Positions 43,397 through 54,799 are shown, numbered from the stretch's first letter. The stretch is 64,000 nt of DNA from Lysobacteraceae bacterium (GCA_004297225.1 SCUI01000009.1:26904-90903); one strand, 5' to 3'. Notes: a model not told the origin generated them from the letters alone. Program-made: numbers and translations.

Positions 43397-43894
43397 TCAG
43401 TCGAGCGCCTCGAAGCGGTTGGCGGCGACGTTCTTGCGCACACGCGCCGGATCCCAGACGCGGCCGTTCATGGCGATGTAGACGCCCTCGGGCAGCGACT
43501 GCACGGCGCCGACCGCGGTGCCGATGTTGAATTCGGCATCCGAGCCGCGGAACCGCGCGGGGTTCAGGGCGCCGGTGAGCACGATCACCTTGCCGCGGAT
43601 GCTCGCCAGCACGCGCGCGGTCTCGACCATCGTGTCGGTGCCATGGGTCACCAGCACGTGGCGGGCGTCCTGCGCGGCGATGGTGGCGCGCAGGAGTTCG
43701 CGGTCCTGCTCGCCGATGTGCAGCGAATCCTTGCGCAGGATCGGGATCACCTCGAAGCGGAACGCGACGCCGAGTTCCTCCAGGATATGGCCGATCTGCG
43801 GTTCGCCGACCTGGAAATCCGACTTGTCGTCGAAGTACACCTTGTCGATGGTGCCGCCGGTGGTGACGATGAGCAGGTGGTCCATGCCGTGCAT
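43397..43894 (-). CDS. Half-size asparaginase-domain protein
   Basis: A 165-residue protein corresponding to only the N-terminal domain of type I/II asparaginase (normally about 330 residues). It has the catalytic threonine motif LLIVTTGGTID and the second motif LVTHGTDTMVETA, plus the TGALNPARF loop and a Lys in VRKNVAANRF where the catalytic Lys is expected. The C-terminal domain, which completes the active site across the dimer, is absent, with no remnant downstream (DUF488 follows at once). It may be a compact enzyme or a binding protein. Starts at 43894 or 43885 are possible. Confidence 0.85.
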   Translation of the reverse strand: MHGMDHLLIVTTGGTIDKVYFDDKSDFQVGEPQIGHILEELGVAFRFEVIPILRKDSLHIGEQDRELLRATIAAQDARHVLVTHGTDTMVETARVLASIRGKVIVLTGALNPARFRGSDAEFNIGTAVGAVQSLPEGVYIAMNGRVWDPARVRKNVAANRFEALD

Positions 43895-43895
43895 T

Positions 43896-44860
<965 letters not shown>

Positions 44861-44916
44861 TTACCGCGACCCATCCTCGCGGCTGCGACGCAAGGCCTTC
44901 GGTTACCCTGCGCTGG

Positions 44917-46236
44917 ATGGACGTGCCGGCCACCCTCGACCGCTGGAAGGACCATGCCATGCTGCGATGGCGCGAGCGCGTGCACGACCGCGACCGTGCG
45001 CAGGCATTCGCGCTGTTCCTCTGGCGGCGCTTCCTCGACGACCGCCTGTTCGAGGCGGCGGGCGCGCTGGCCTACACCACGATCTTCGCGCTGGTGCCGC
45101 TGTCCATGGTGGTGTTCGGCGTGTTGTCGGCATTCCCGGTGTTCGAGCAGTGGAGCAACACCCTGGTCGCGTACATCTTCCAGAATTTCGTGCCGTCGTC
45201 GGCCAGCGCACTGGAGGACAAGCTCGACGGCTTCCTCGCCAACATGGGCAAGCTCACCGTCGTCGGCGTGGTCGCGCTGGTGGTGTCGCTGCTGGTGGCA
45301 CTGACCAACATCGAGGCGATCTTCAACCGCATCTGGCGGGTCCGGACCACGCGGCCGCGCGTATCGCGCTTCCTGATGTACTGGACGGTGCTGACCCTGG
45401 GCGCGCTGGTGGCGGCGACGAGCCTGGCGTTGTCCACCCGCTTCTTCTCCCTGGCGGTGTTCCGCACCGGGGCGGGGCAGGTGCTGGAATCGCTGCTCGA
45501 GGGCCTGGCGCCGATCGTGCTCGAGCTGGCCGGCTTCGCCGCGATCTTCCGGCTGGTGCCGCACCGGACCATCAAGTGGCGGCATGCGCTGGCCGGCGCG
45601 CTGCTGTCGGTGCTGTTGTTCGAGACGCTGCGCTGGGGCCTGGGCTTGTACCTGGGCAGCTTCAGCACCTCCTACGAGAAGATCTACGGTTCGCTGGCCG
45701 CGGCGCCGATCTTCCTGTTGTGGATCTACCTGGCGTGGGTGGCGGTGTTGCTGGGCGCCTCGTTCGCCTCGTCGCTGTCGGCCTTCCGCTACCAGCCGGC
45801 CTCGATGCGCCTGCCCGAGGGCTACGAGATCTACGGCCTGCTGCGGCTGCTGGGGCGTTTCGCCGAGTTGCGCCGCGTCGGCAAGGGCCTGCACACCGAC
45901 GAGCTGCAGCAGCTGGAGCCGCCGCTCACCGACGCCCTGATCCAGGAGTTCCTGGCCGAACTGGGCGGTATCGGCGTCGTCGTCCGCGCCGAGTCGGGCG
46001 AATGGCTGCTGTCGCGCGACCTCGACGACGTCACCATGGCCGACCTGTACGAGGCTTGCCAGCTGCGCATCCCCATCGCCGAGGCGCACCTGCCGTGCCG
46101 CGACGACGCGCTGGGTGCCGCCGCGATCGCCGAACTCGACGAGTTGCGGCTGCCCTTGCGCGACCTGCTGCGGCGGCGCGTCGCCAACGTCTACGATGAC
46201 CTGCCGCAATCCCCCGCACCCGAGGAAAACGAATGA
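44917..46236 (+). CDS. YihY/virulence factor BrkB family inner-membrane protein
   Basis: A 439-residue protein with six transmembrane helices in the first ~280 residues. YihY/BrkB motifs are visible: FEAAGALAYTTIFALVPLSMVVFGVLSAFPVF, NIEAIFNRIWRVR, IYGSLAAAPIFLLWIYLAWVAVLLGA. A ~150-residue cytoplasmic C-terminal extension looks like a winged-helix region (ALIQEFLAELGGIGVVVRAESGEWLLSRDL). Once called RNase BN in E. coli, which has been corrected; function is uncertain. Its stop overlaps the next gene's ATG. Confidence 0.9.
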   Translation: MDVPATLDRWKDHAMLRWRERVHDRDRAQAFALFLWRRFLDDRLFEAAGALAYTTIFALVPLSMVVFGVLSAFPVFEQWSNTLVAYIFQNFVPSSASALEDKLDGFLANMGKLTVVGVVALVVSLLVALTNIEAIFNRIWRVRTTRPRVSRFLMYWTVLTLGALVAATSLALSTRFFSLAVFRTGAGQVLESLLEGLAPIVLELAGFAAIFRLVPHRTIKWRHALAGALLSVLLFETLRWGLGLYLGSFSTSYEKIYGSLAAAPIFLLWIYLAWVAVLLGASFASSLSAFRYQPASMRLPEGYEIYGLLRLLGRFAELRRVGKGLHTDELQQLEPPLTDALIQEFLAELGGIGVVVRAESGEWLLSRDLDDVTMADLYEACQLRIPIAEAHLPCRDDALGAAAIAELDELRLPLRDLLRRRVANVYDDLPQSPAPEENE

Positions 46237-46823
46237 AGCCGATGCGCCTGCTCCGGGCCAGTTTGCCGGCGGCCTGCCTGTTGCTGTTGCTGTTGCTGGC
46301 CGCATGCCGGGAGGCCGGTGAAGCGCCGCCCGCCCCGGCACCTGCCGTCGCGCCGGCACCGGCGGCGCCCGCCAGCGCGCCCGCCGACGATGCGGATGCC
46401 ACCGCCGAAGTCCCGTCGCTGCGGGTCACCACGGTCGATGGCAAGCCCTGGGACCTGGCCGGTCATCGCGGGCGCTGGGTGGTGGTGAACTTCTGGGCGA
46501 CCTGGTGCGCGCCGTGCCTGAAGGAGATGCCGGACCTGTCGGCACTGGACACGATGCGCGAACACGTGGAGGTGATCGGCCTGGCCTATGAAGAGATCGA
46601 GCCGGCGGCGATGCAGGCCTTCCTCGACAAGCACCCGGTCGCCTATCCGATCGCGGTCGTCGATGTCTACGAGCCACCGGCGGACTTCGCCACGCCGCGC
46701 GGGTTGCCGACCACCTACCTGATCGCACCGGACGGCAAGGTCGCCAGGCATTTCCTCGGCCCGGTCACCGCGGCGGAAATCGAAACCGCCATTGCCGCGG
46801 CGGGCGGCCCGCGGGCAGGCTAG
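46233..46823 (+). CDS. TlpA-like thioredoxin-fold lipoprotein
   Basis: A 196-residue exported disulfide reductase-like protein. The signal sequence ends in lipobox LLAAC, so the mature protein should be membrane-anchored after Lgt modification; an Ala/Pro-rich spacer leads to a thioredoxin domain with NFWATWCAPC and the cis-Pro in RGLPTTYLIAPDG. TlpA-type proteins reduce periplasmic disulfides, for example in cytochrome c maturation. It is translationally coupled to the yihY-type gene. Its stop codon overlaps that of the GNAT gene in CTAG. Confidence 0.92.
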   Translation: MKPMRLLRASLPAACLLLLLLLAACREAGEAPPAPAPAVAPAPAAPASAPADDADATAEVPSLRVTTVDGKPWDLAGHRGRWVVVNFWATWCAPCLKEMPDLSALDTMREHVEVIGLAYEEIEPAAMQAFLDKHPVAYPIAVVDVYEPPADFATPRGLPTTYLIAPDGKVARHFLGPVTAAEIETAIAAAGGPRAG

Positions 46824-47281
46824 CCGGCCTGCCCGTCCAGGCGCAGCGAGTACCACTGCGTGTCGTCCTCGTTCCAGCCGGCTTCCCGGTAGAGTGCCCG
46901 CGCCGGCGCGTTGTCGCGCGTGGTTTCCAGGCTGATGCCGGCGGCGCCGTCCCCGCGTGCGAACGTGGAAGCCGCATCGAGCAATGCGCGCGCGACGCCA
47001 CGGCGCCGCGCCGCTTCGGCGACGAACAGGTCGTTGAGGATCCAGGTGCGCGCGGTGCGCACCGAGGAGAACATCGGATACAGCTGCGTGAAGCCGGCCA
47101 CCGTGCCGTCGAGTTCGGCCGCCAGCACCACCGACTCGCCCACCCGCATGCGCGTGCGCAGCCAGTCGCGCGCCCTCGGCACATCGGAAGGTTGTCCGTA
47201 GAACCCGCGGTAGGCGTCGAAGAGGGCGGCAAGGGCGTCGAGGTCCCGGGGGCCGGCGCGGCGGATGGAGACGTCGTGCAT
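46820..47281 (-). CDS. GNAT family N-acetyltransferase
   Basis: A 153-residue acetyl-CoA-dependent acetyltransferase. It has the GNAT order: SIRRAGPRDLDALAALFDAYR at the start, VVLAAELDGTVAGFTQLYP, then the acetyl-CoA loop LFVAEAARRRGVARALLDAA (RxxGxA) and ISLETTRDNAPARALYREAGW. The ATG at 47281 has GGGAG eight bases upstream; a GTG at 47290 is too close to that site. It follows prfA by 5 bases. Substrate unknown. Confidence 0.9.
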   Translation of the reverse strand: MHDVSIRRAGPRDLDALAALFDAYRGFYGQPSDVPRARDWLRTRMRVGESVVLAAELDGTVAGFTQLYPMFSSVRTARTWILNDLFVAEAARRRGVARALLDAASTFARGDGAAGISLETTRDNAPARALYREAGWNEDDTQWYSLRLDGQAG

Positions 47282-47286
47282 GGCGG

Positions 47287-48369
47287 TCACTCCCTGCCCA
47301 GGCGCGCGAGGTCGTCGGCCTGCTGCTCGCGCGAGAGCCGCTCGACCAGCGCGTCGAGGTTGCCCTCCATCACGTTCGGCAGGTCGTACAGCGTCAGGCC
47401 TTCGACGCGATGGTCGGTGATCCGTCCCTGCGGGTAGTTGTAGGTGCGGATGCGCTGGCTGCGGTCGCCACTGCCGACCTGGAGCTTGCGGTCGGCGGCC
47501 TGCGCCGCGGCGCGCTTCTCGATCTCGGCTTCGACCAGCATCGCCTTGAGCCGCTTCATCGCCTTGTCGCGGTTGGCGTGCTGGCTGCGTTCGGTCTGCG
47601 ATTCGACCACCACGCCGCTGGGCACGTGGGTGATGCGGATCGCCGATTCAGTCTTGTTGACGTGCTGGCCGCCGGCGCCGGAGGAGCGGAAGGTGTCGAC
47701 CTTCAGGTCGGCAGGATTGATCTCGATCGAATGGTCGGTGGTGTCCTCGGCGATGATCGCCACGGTCGCGGCCGAGGTGTGGATGCGGCCCTGCGATTCG
47801 GTTTCCGGCACCCGCTGCACGCGGTGGGTCCCGGACTCGAACTTGAGCCTGGAATACGCGCCGCGGCCCTCGATGCGGGCGACGATTTCCTTGTAGCCGC
47901 CGTGTTCGCCCGGGCTGGCCGATTCGACTTCCACCTTCCAGCGCTGCCGTTCGGCATAGCGGCTGTACATCCGGAACAGGTCGCCGGCGAAGATCGCGGC
48001 TTCGTCGCCGCCGGTGCCGGCGCGCACTTCCAGGTACAGGTTGCCTTCGTCGCGCGGGTCGCGCGGCACCAGCTGCGCCATCAGCTCGCCTTCCAGCGCC
48101 GCCAGCCGCTGCGTCGCGCTGGCGATTTCCTCCTCGGCCAGTTCCGCGAGTTCCGGGTCGCCGCGCATGGCTTCGGCGGCGGCGAGGTCGCGCCGCGCCC
48201 GGGATTCGCCCGCCAGCGCCACCGCCACCGGTTCCAGTTGCGAGAACTCGCGCGACAGGTTGCGGAAGCGCTCGGCATCGCCGATCACGCCGGGATCGGC
48301 GAGCAGGCGTTCCAGTTCCTCGCGCCGTTCGGCGAGGGCTTCGAGCTTGCGACGGAGGCTAGGCAGCAT
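47287..48369 (-). CDS. prfA: Peptide chain release factor 1
   Basis: Recognises UAA and UAG and releases the finished peptide. The 360-residue protein has the GGQ catalytic loop ([15 protein letters not shown]), domain 2 signature [20 protein letters not shown] and LKVDTFR. The Gln of GGQ is the PrmC target. It overlaps the 3' end of hemA by 11 bases, the classic hemA-prfA arrangement, although prmC itself lies elsewhere in the window. Confidence 0.98.
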   Translation of the reverse strand: MLPSLRRKLEALAERREELERLLADPGVIGDAERFRNLSREFSQLEPVAVALAGESRARRDLAAAEAMRGDPELAELAEEEIASATQRLAALEGELMAQLVPRDPRDEGNLYLEVRAGTGGDEAAIFAGDLFRMYSRYAERQRWKVEVESASPGEHGGYKEIVARIEGRGAYSRLKFESGTHRVQRVPETESQGRIHTSAATVAIIAEDTTDHSIEINPADLKVDTFRSSGAGGQHVNKTESAIRITHVPSGVVVESQTERSQHANRDKAMKRLKAMLVEAEIEKRAAAQAADRKLQVGSGDRSQRIRTYNYPQGRITDHRVEGLTLYDLPNVMEGNLDALVERLSREQQADDLARLGRE

Positions 48370-49663
48370 CGTCCGGGAGTTTGCCCGATGCGTCGTCTCC
48401 CGTCCCGGGCGATGCCGGGAACAGCTTCTCGCTGGCGCGCGCCAGGGCATGGTCGCCCTCGAGCGCGGCCTGGCGCAGCGCGATGGTCGGCGCGTGCAGC
48501 AGGCGGTTGGTGAGGGTATTGGCGAGGAACTCGAGCACCGCCGCCGGATCCTCGCCCGAGGCCAGGTGTTGCCGCGCCTTCGCCAGCACGTCGTCGCGCG
48601 CGTGCTCGCCGTGCGCGCGCAGCCGCTTCAGCGGCCCGACCCGCGTGCTGGCCGACAGCGCCTCGACGAAGCGCGAGACCTGCAGTTCGACGATCGCCTC
48701 CGCGGCGTCCGCCGCCTCGCGCCGGCTGCGGCGGTTGTCCTCCACCGCGCGCTCCAGATCGTCGATGCCGTAGAGGAAGGCATCGGGCAATTCCGCCACC
48801 GAGGGTTCGATGTCGCGCGGCACCGCGAGGTCCATCAGCAACATCGGCCGGTGCCGGCGCCGTGCCAGCGCCGCTTCCACCTGGGCGCGGAGGATCACCG
48901 GCTCGCGCGCGGCGGTCGCCGAGAACACGATGTCGGCCTCGGCAAGATGGTTCGGCAATTCCTCCAGCGGCAGCGCCACGCCGCCATGCCGGCTGGCGAG
49001 ATCCTGGGCGTGGGCGAGGGTGCGGTTGGCAACCAGCAGGCGCTTGACCCGGTCCTGGGCAAGGTGGCGCGCGACCAGCTCGATGGTTTCGCCGGCGCCG
49101 ACCAGCAGCACCGCCGCATCCTCCGGCCGGGCGAAGGTCCCCAACGCCAGCCGCACCGCGGTCGAGGCCACGGACACCGGGTTGGCGCCGATCCGGGTAT
49201 CGGTGCGCGCGCGCTTGGCGGCGGCGAAGGCTTGCTGGAACAGGCGATCGAGCTGCCCGCCCAGGGTGCCGGCACTGCGCGCGACGGCCCAGGCCTGCTT
49301 CACCTGGCCCAGGATCTGCGGTTCGCCCAGGACCAGCGAATCCAGCCCGGTGGCCACCCGGAACAGGTGGCGCACGGCGTTGGCGTCCTCGTGCCGGTAG
49401 AGATAGGCGCCGAGGTCGCGGCTGGTGCCGGCGTCGTCCGCCGGGTGGTGGGCGAGCCAGGCATCGAGCGCGCGCCCGTCGTCCTCGGTCGCGGCATACA
49501 GCTCGGTGCGATTGCAGGTGGAGAGCAGCACCACCTCGCGCACGCCGGGCAGCCGCCGCAGCGCCGCCAGCGCCGGCGGCAGGGCGTGGTCGGCAAACGC
49601 CACCCGTTCGCGCAGGTCGACCGGCGCGGTCTGGTGGTTGAGGCCGATGGCGATGAGGGTCAT
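48359..49663 (-). CDS. hemA: Glutamyl-tRNA reductase
   Basis: First committed step of the C5 tetrapyrrole pathway: reduces glutamyl-tRNA to glutamate-1-semialdehyde. The 434-residue protein has catalytic Cys50 in [30 protein letters not shown]-binding [17 protein letters not shown] and the C-terminal dimerisation helices. It is divergent from the TPR-lolB genes, with 90 bases between, in the layout hemA/lolB shared by many gammaproteobacteria. Confidence 0.97.
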   Translation of the reverse strand: MTLIAIGLNHQTAPVDLRERVAFADHALPPALAALRRLPGVREVVLLSTCNRTELYAATEDDGRALDAWLAHHPADDAGTSRDLGAYLYRHEDANAVRHLFRVATGLDSLVLGEPQILGQVKQAWAVARSAGTLGGQLDRLFQQAFAAAKRARTDTRIGANPVSVASTAVRLALGTFARPEDAAVLLVGAGETIELVARHLAQDRVKRLLVANRTLAHAQDLASRHGGVALPLEELPNHLAEADIVFSATAAREPVILRAQVEAALARRRHRPMLLMDLAVPRDIEPSVAELPDAFLYGIDDLERAVEDNRRSRREAADAAEAIVELQVSRFVEALSASTRVGPLKRLRAHGEHARDDVLAKARQHLASGEDPAAVLEFLANTLTNRLLHAPTIALRQAALEGDHALARASEKLFPASPGTGDDASGKLPDDAA

Positions 49664-49753
49664 GTGCCGTGGACGGGGACGTTCAGCATCCTGCGCTAAG
49701 CTTCGGGCGCATCAGGCCGCCATTTTACGGCCCGGCCGCGCAGGATGCCCCCA

Positions 49754-51427
49754 ATGCCCGCCAACCGACCCGCCATTGCCGGCTGCATGCTCGCGCTGGC
49801 CTGCCTCATGAGCGCCGCAGTCGCCGCCCGCGAGCGCGTGCGCGCGCCCGCGCCGGGCCTGCTCGAGGCGGCCATGGCCGGCGAATTCGCCCTGCAGGCG
49901 GGGCAACTGGACGAGTCCGCGCGCTGGTACCTGGGCGCGGCCCAGGCGGCGCCGGGCGATGCCGGCCTGGCCGAGCGCGCCACCCGGATCGCGCTGCTGG
50001 CAGGCGGCGACGCCGAGGCCGCGAAGGCACTGGCGCTGTGGCGCCAGCGCGCACCGGATTCGCTGGCGATGCATGCCGCCGCGCTGACCCTGGCGTTGCG
50101 CGCCGAGCAGGTGGGCGCCGCGCGGACCGAACTGCGCCACCTGCTGGCGCAACCCGGCGACGAAGGCTGGCGGCATGCGCTGGTCGCGCTGGGCAGTGGC
50201 AAGGATCCGCCGTTGGCGGCCCGCCTGCTGGGCGAGGCCGTGGACCAGGCGCGCGTACCCGACCGGTTGCTGGCCTGGCTGGCCTTCGGCGGCCTGGCGC
50301 AGCGGCTGGACGCACCGGACATCGCCGAGCGCATCGTCCAGGCGGTGATCGCGCGCTTCCCGGACGAGCCAAGGGTCGCCTTGCTGCACGCCAGCCAGCT
50401 GCGCGAAGGCGGGGATGCCGAGGCGGCGCGCGCGATCCTGGCCGGCCTGGGCGACGCGGTGGCCACGAACGAGGAACTGCGGCTGGCCGTGGCCGCCGAA
50501 TACGACGCGCTGGGCGACCAGTCGGCGGCGGCGGCGGCGCTGGCGCGCGGCCCGCAGGACGATCGCAGTTATCGCCTGCGCGCGTCGCTGCTCGCTCGCG
50601 CCGAGGACCGGGAGGCGTTGCAGGCGTTGTACGAGGAACTGCAGGGCGATTCCTCGCGACCCGATCCCGGCCGCCGGCTGCTGCTGGGCCAGGTCGCGGA
50701 ATTCCTCGAACACAATGAAGACGCGTTGCGCTGGTACCGCAGCGTGCCTGGCGGCGACGAACGCTGGCTGGCGCGCCTGCGCGGCGCCAGCGTGCTGCAC
50801 GAGCTTGGCCGTGGCGACGAAGCCTACGCAGGGTTGAGGGAACTGCAGGCCGACGCCGCCGCGGACGACGACGCCCGCCGCGACGCCTACCTGCTGGAAG
50901 CCGAGTTGCGGCAACGCGACGACGATCCCGCCGCCGAACTGGCTGCGTTCGCGCGCGGCCTCGCTGCGTTCCCGGACGATCCTGCGCTGCTGTATTCGCG
51001 TGCGCTGGCCTGGGAGCGGCGCGACGACATCGCCCGCGCCGAAGCCGACTTCCGCCGCATCCTGGTCGCCGAGCCCGACGATGTCGCCACGCTCAACGCG
51101 CTGGGCTATACCCTGGCCGATCGCACCACGCGCTACGAGGAGGCGCTGGCGCTGATCGATCGCGCGCGCGTGGCCGAGCCGGACAATGCCGCGATCATCG
51201 ACAGCTACGGCTGGGTCCTGTACCGGCTCGGGCGCCACCAGGAGGCGCTGGTGCAGCTGCGTCGCGCGTACGCGCTGCAGAAGGACCCCGAGATCGCCTC
51301 GCACCTGGCCGAGGTCCTCTGGGTCACCGGCGACCAGCCGCAGGCGCGCCGCTATTTCGAGGAGGCGCGCAAGCTCGATCCGGACAACCGCGCGCTGCAG
51401 CGGGCGCTCGAGAAGACCGGCGCATGA
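49754..51427 (+). CDS. Exported TPR-repeat protein
   Basis: A protein of about 557 residues with a signal sequence ([17 protein letters not shown]) and many degenerate tetratricopeptide repeats; the best are [58 protein letters not shown] and [29 protein letters not shown]. The ATG at 49754 has AGGA eight bases upstream; 49745 is an in-frame alternative. It overlaps lolB by four bases. TPR proteins before lolB are common and are presumed envelope scaffolds; no direct function is known. Confidence 0.88.
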   Translation: MPANRPAIAGCMLALACLMSAAVAARERVRAPAPGLLEAAMAGEFALQAGQLDESARWYLGAAQAAPGDAGLAERATRIALLAGGDAEAAKALALWRQRAPDSLAMHAAALTLALRAEQVGAARTELRHLLAQPGDEGWRHALVALGSGKDPPLAARLLGEAVDQARVPDRLLAWLAFGGLAQRLDAPDIAERIVQAVIARFPDEPRVALLHASQLREGGDAEAARAILAGLGDAVATNEELRLAVAAEYDALGDQSAAAAALARGPQDDRSYRLRASLLARAEDREALQALYEELQGDSSRPDPGRRLLLGQVAEFLEHNEDALRWYRSVPGGDERWLARLRGASVLHELGRGDEAYAGLRELQADAAADDDARRDAYLLEAELRQRDDDPAAELAAFARGLAAFPDDPALLYSRALAWERRDDIARAEADFRRILVAEPDDVATLNALGYTLADRTTRYEEALALIDRARVAEPDNAAIIDSYGWVLYRLGRHQEALVQLRRAYALQKDPEIASHLAEVLWVTGDQPQARRYFEEARKLDPDNRALQRALEKTGA

Positions 51428-52059
51428 GGCTTGCATTCGCCACCATTGCGTTTGCGGGCCTGCTGGCCGGTTGCGTGGCCGCGCCGGTGCGCACGCCGCT
51501 GCCACCGGGGCAATTGCCGGCCGCGCTTGCCGCGCAGGAGGCGCGGGAAGCCAGTCTCGCGGGGATCGCCGACTGGTCGCTCGAGGGTCGGGTCGCGCTC
51601 AGCAACCAGGGCCGGGGCGGCAGTGGCGCGATCCACTGGCGCCAGCAGGGCGCGCTTTACCAGGTGTCGCTGTCGGCGCCGATCACGCGGCAAAGCTGGC
51701 GCCTGGCAGGCGGTGGCGCCGATGGCGTCGTCCGCCTGGAGGGCCTGGATGGCGGCACCCGGGTGGGCACCGATGCCACGAAATTGCTGCGCGAGGCCAC
51801 GGGCTGGGAAATCCCCGTGGAAGCACTGGCCGACTGGGTGCGCGGCGCGCGCCATCGCGGCGGCGGTCCCGCGGAACTGGCATTCGCCGCCGACGGCTGG
51901 CCGGCGGAGCTGCGGCAGGATGGCTGGACCCTGGCCTTCGACCAGTGGTCCCGGCCCGAAGGCAGCCCGGTGGCGTTGCCGGGGCGGGTCCAGGCGGCGC
52001 GCGGCGATGCCCGCGTGCGCCTGGTGATCGACCGGTGGCAGCTGGCGCCGGGGCCATGA
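51424..52059 (+). CDS. lolB: Outer-membrane lipoprotein receptor LolB
   Basis: Accepts lipoproteins from LolA and inserts them into the outer membrane. The 211-residue protein has lipobox LLAGC at residues ~13-17, then the incomplete beta-barrel start [26 protein letters not shown], with [12 protein letters not shown] and the C-terminal [11 protein letters not shown]. It overlaps both the TPR gene and ispE by four bases (ATGA). Confidence 0.93.
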   Translation: MRLAFATIAFAGLLAGCVAAPVRTPLPPGQLPAALAAQEAREASLAGIADWSLEGRVALSNQGRGGSGAIHWRQQGALYQVSLSAPITRQSWRLAGGGADGVVRLEGLDGGTRVGTDATKLLREATGWEIPVEALADWVRGARHRGGGPAELAFAADGWPAELRQDGWTLAFDQWSRPEGSPVALPGRVQAARGDARVRLVIDRWQLAPGP

Positions 52060-52997
52060 ACGCGAACAACCAGGGCGGCGAGGGCTGGAGCAGCTGGCCG
52101 GCCCCGGCCAAGTTGAACCTGTTCCTGCGCATCCCCGGCCGCCGTGCCGACGGTTACCACCTGCTGCAGACGGTGTTCCGCCTGCTCGCCTGGGGCGACA
52201 CGGTGCGCCTGCGGGTGCGGGAGGACGGCCGCATCGAGCGTTCCGGGGACTTCGCCGACGGTGTCGAAGCGGAGTCGGATCTCGGGGTTCGCGCCGCCAG
52301 GTTGCTGGCTTCGGATGCCAACTGCGCGCTTGGTGCAGACATCTGCATCGAAAAGCGCATTCCGGCAGGCGCCGGGTTCGGCGGCGGCTCCTCCGACGCG
52401 GCCACCGTGCTGGTGGCGTTGGACGCGCTCTGGAACACCGGGCTCGGGGTCGAGCGCCTGGCCGGGCTCGGCCTGCGCCTGGGCGCGGACGTGCCGGTCT
52501 TCGTCCGCGGCGACAACGCCTGGGCCGAGGGCGTGGGCGAGCGACTGACCCCGGTCGCATTGCCGCCCGCGTGGTACCTGCTGGTCGATCCCGGGGTCCA
52601 CGTCGCGACCGGCGAATTGTTCCAGGCGCCTGAATTGACGCGGGATTCGCCGCCCGCGACAATAGCCGACTTCGCTTCGGCTGCTGTGGGACAGCATGCC
52701 CCGCTCGGCAACGCGTTCGAGCCCTTGTTGCGTCGCCGCGAACCGGCCGTGGAGGCCGCGTTCGCCGCGCTGGCGCACGTTGGCTCGCCGCGCCTGACCG
52801 GGACGGGGAGCGGCTGCTTCGTCGAGTTCGGCGATCGTGCGTCCGCGGAGGCCGCGCTGGTCCTGCTGCAAGGCAGGCTGCCGGCGCCCATGCGGGCCTG
52901 GATCGCCGAAGGCGCGGAGCGGTCGCCGCTGCACCTGGCACTCGAGGCCTACCAGCTGCAGGGGCGTCGCCAAGTGGCCCAAGGCACCGGGTTTTGA
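52056..52997 (+). CDS. ispE: 4-diphosphocytidyl-2-C-methyl-D-erythritol kinase
   Basis: GHMP kinase of the MEP isoprenoid pathway. The 313-residue protein has [28 protein letters not shown], the ATP loop [22 protein letters not shown], and [12 protein letters not shown]. Its final 12 codons and its TGA stop lie inside the tRNA-Gln gene: the frame enters the tRNA at 52960 and stops at 52995-52997 in the anticodon loop. The last residues, about [12 protein letters not shown], are therefore specified by tRNA sequence. The ATG overlaps the lolB stop. Confidence 0.96.
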   Translation: MNANNQGGEGWSSWPAPAKLNLFLRIPGRRADGYHLLQTVFRLLAWGDTVRLRVREDGRIERSGDFADGVEAESDLGVRAARLLASDANCALGADICIEKRIPAGAGFGGGSSDAATVLVALDALWNTGLGVERLAGLGLRLGADVPVFVRGDNAWAEGVGERLTPVALPPAWYLLVDPGVHVATGELFQAPELTRDSPPATIADFASAAVGQHAPLGNAFEPLLRRREPAVEAAFAALAHVGSPRLTGTGSGCFVEFGDRASAEAALVLLQGRLPAPMRAWIAEGAERSPLHLALEAYQLQGRRQVAQGTGF

Positions 52998-53036
52998 TCC
53001 CGGCATTCGCAGGTTCGAATCCTGCCGCCCCTGCCA
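52960..53036 (+). tRNA. tRNA-Gln (TTG)
   Basis: A 77-base tRNA with CCA encoded. The 7-bp acceptor (52960-52966 with 53026-53032), GCC/GGC D stem, 5-bp anticodon stem CCGGG/CCCGG around loop TTTTGAT (anticodon TTG), and 5-bp T stem GCAGG/CCTGC with TTCGAAT loop all pair. The first 38 bases are also coding sequence of ispE. prs begins 17 bases downstream, so the transcript is probably ispE-tRNA-prs and the tRNA is excised. Confidence 0.97.
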
Positions 53037-53052
53037 AGACGCGGAGTTGGTG

Positions 53053-54018
53053 ATGACATTGCAGGACGACAGGAACTTGCTGGTCTTCACCGGGAACGCG
53101 AACCGGCCGCTGGCGCACGACGTGTGCAAGGAGCTGGGGATCCGGCCGGGCAAGGCGCTGGTCGGGCGCTTCTCGGACGGCGAGGTGCAGGTCGAGATCG
53201 AGGAGAACGTCCGCGCCCAGGACGTGTTCGTGCTGCAGCCCACGTGCGCGCCGAGCGCGGAGAACCTGGTCGAGCTGCTGGTCCTGATCGACGCGCTCAA
53301 GCGCGCATCGGTGGCCAGCGTGACCGCGGTGGTGCCGTACTTCGGCTATGCCCGCCAGGACCGGCGGCCGCGCTCGGCGCGGGTGCCGATCACCGCCAAG
53401 GTCGCGGCGCAGATGTTCTCCACGGTGCACACCGACCGCGTGCTCACCGTGGACCTGCATGCCGACCAGATCCAGGGTTTCTTCGACATCCCCGTGGACA
53501 ACGTCTATTCGTCGCCGCTGCTGCTGGCCGACATCTGGCGCCACCACGGGACGCAGAACGTGATCGTCGTGTCGCCGGACGTCGGCGGCGTGGTCCGGGC
53601 CCGGGCCATTGCCAAGCGCCTGGACGACGCCGACCTGGCGATCATCGACAAGCGCCGCCCCAAGGCCAACGTCGCCACGGTGATGAACATCATCGGCGAC
53701 GTCGCCGGCAAGGTCTGCGTGCTGGTCGACGACATCGTCGACACCGCCGGCACCCTGTGTGCGGCGGCGGCGGCATTGAAGGCGCAGGGCGCGACCAAGG
53801 TGGTGGCGTACTGCACGCATCCGGTGCTCTCGGGCGCCGCGATCGACAACGTGATGAAGTCCGCGCTGGACGAGCTGGTGGTGACCGACACCATCCCGCT
53901 GTCCGACGCGGCGAAGGCCTGCGACAGGATCCGCCAGCTCAGCGTCGCCGAGCTGCTCGCGGAGACCATCCGCCGCATCGCCTTCGGCGAATCCGTCAGT
54001 TCGCTGTACGTGGACTGA
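53053..54018 (+). CDS. prs: Ribose-phosphate pyrophosphokinase (PRPP synthetase)
   Basis: Makes PRPP from ribose-5-phosphate and ATP for nucleotide, His and Trp synthesis. The 321-residue protein has [13 protein letters not shown] (ATP-binding flexible region), [19 protein letters not shown] and the PRPP loop [24 protein letters not shown] lies before the ATG; a GTG codon immediately upstream is also in frame. It follows the tRNA-Gln gene by 16 bases. Confidence 0.98.
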   Translation: MTLQDDRNLLVFTGNANRPLAHDVCKELGIRPGKALVGRFSDGEVQVEIEENVRAQDVFVLQPTCAPSAENLVELLVLIDALKRASVASVTAVVPYFGYARQDRRPRSARVPITAKVAAQMFSTVHTDRVLTVDLHADQIQGFFDIPVDNVYSSPLLLADIWRHHGTQNVIVVSPDVGGVVRARAIAKRLDDADLAIIDKRRPKANVATVMNIIGDVAGKVCVLVDDIVDTAGTLCAAAAALKAQGATKVVAYCTHPVLSGAAIDNVMKSALDELVVTDTIPLSDAAKACDRIRQLSVAELLAETIRRIAFGESVSSLYVD

Positions 54019-54100
54019 CGCCACACGGCTCCCCTGGTCGCGGGGGAGTCGCCAATGCCGCCGCGAGGCGGTTTCCATGCAAGCAAAGCGAGTAACCGAA

Positions 54101-54763
54101 ATGGCAAACCAACACACCATCCAGGCCACGGGCCGCAAGGACGAGGGGAAGGGTGCGAGCCGCCGCCTTCGTCATGCGGGCCTCGTGCCGGCCATCGTCT
54201 ACGGCGGCAAGTCCGCGCCGGCCAGCATCCAGCTCGAGCACGAAAAGACCTGGCTCGCCAGCCAGAACGAGTGGTTCTATTCGTCGATCCTCGACCTCGA
54301 GGTGGACGGCAAGGTCCAGAGCGTGCTGCTGCGCGACATCCAGCGCCATCCGTTCAAGCAGCGGATCATGCACATCGACTTCCAGCGCGTGGACGCCAAC
54401 CAGGCCCTGCGCACCTCGGTGCCGCTGCACTTCGTCAACGGCGACAAGTCGCCGGCGGGCAAGACCGCGGGCGTGGTGATCATGCACGAGCTGACCCAGG
54501 TCGAAGTGAGCTGCCTGCCCAGGGACCTGCCGGGCAACATCGAAGTCGACCTGTCGGCGCTGCAGCCGGGCGACACCGTGCACCTGTCGCAGGTGAAGCT
54601 GCCGGCCGGCGTCGAGCTGCCGCAGCTGAAGCTGGGGGCCGACCACGATGTGGCCGTGGTGGTCGCGCGCATGGCCCGCGGCGAAGCCGAGGAGACCGCC
54701 GAGGGCGGCGAGACCGCGGCGCCCGTCGAGGGTGGCGCGGCCGAGGAACCCAAGGGCGAGTAA
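54101..54763 (+). CDS. rplY: 50S ribosomal protein L25 (CTC type)
   Basis: 5S rRNA-binding protein, long form with C-terminal CTC domain. The 220-residue protein starts HTIQATGRKDEGKGASRRLRHAGLVPAIVYGG, the L25 signature, followed by SSILDLEVDGKVQSVLLRDIQRHP and the CTC domain. It ends with an acidic Ala/Glu/Gly tail. The ATG at 54101 gives the family start; one at 54077 is in frame. It lies between prs and pth as usual. Confidence 0.95.
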   Translation: MANQHTIQATGRKDEGKGASRRLRHAGLVPAIVYGGKSAPASIQLEHEKTWLASQNEWFYSSILDLEVDGKVQSVLLRDIQRHPFKQRIMHIDFQRVDANQALRTSVPLHFVNGDKSPAGKTAGVVIMHELTQVEVSCLPRDLPGNIEVDLSALQPGDTVHLSQVKLPAGVELPQLKLGADHDVAVVVARMARGEAEETAEGGETAAPVEGGAAEEPKGE

Positions 54764-54774
54764 TCGCCTGGTGG

Positions 54775-54799
54775 CGGCGTGCCCCGCACGGGCACGCCG
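54775..54799. other. Hairpin between rplY and pth
   Basis: A 10-bp G/C-rich stem (54775-54784 with 54790-54799) with a five-base loop immediately after the rplY stop. No T-run follows. It covers the earliest in-frame start of pth (54779), favouring the later starts. Possible role in mRNA processing or attenuation is inferred. Confidence 0.6.
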
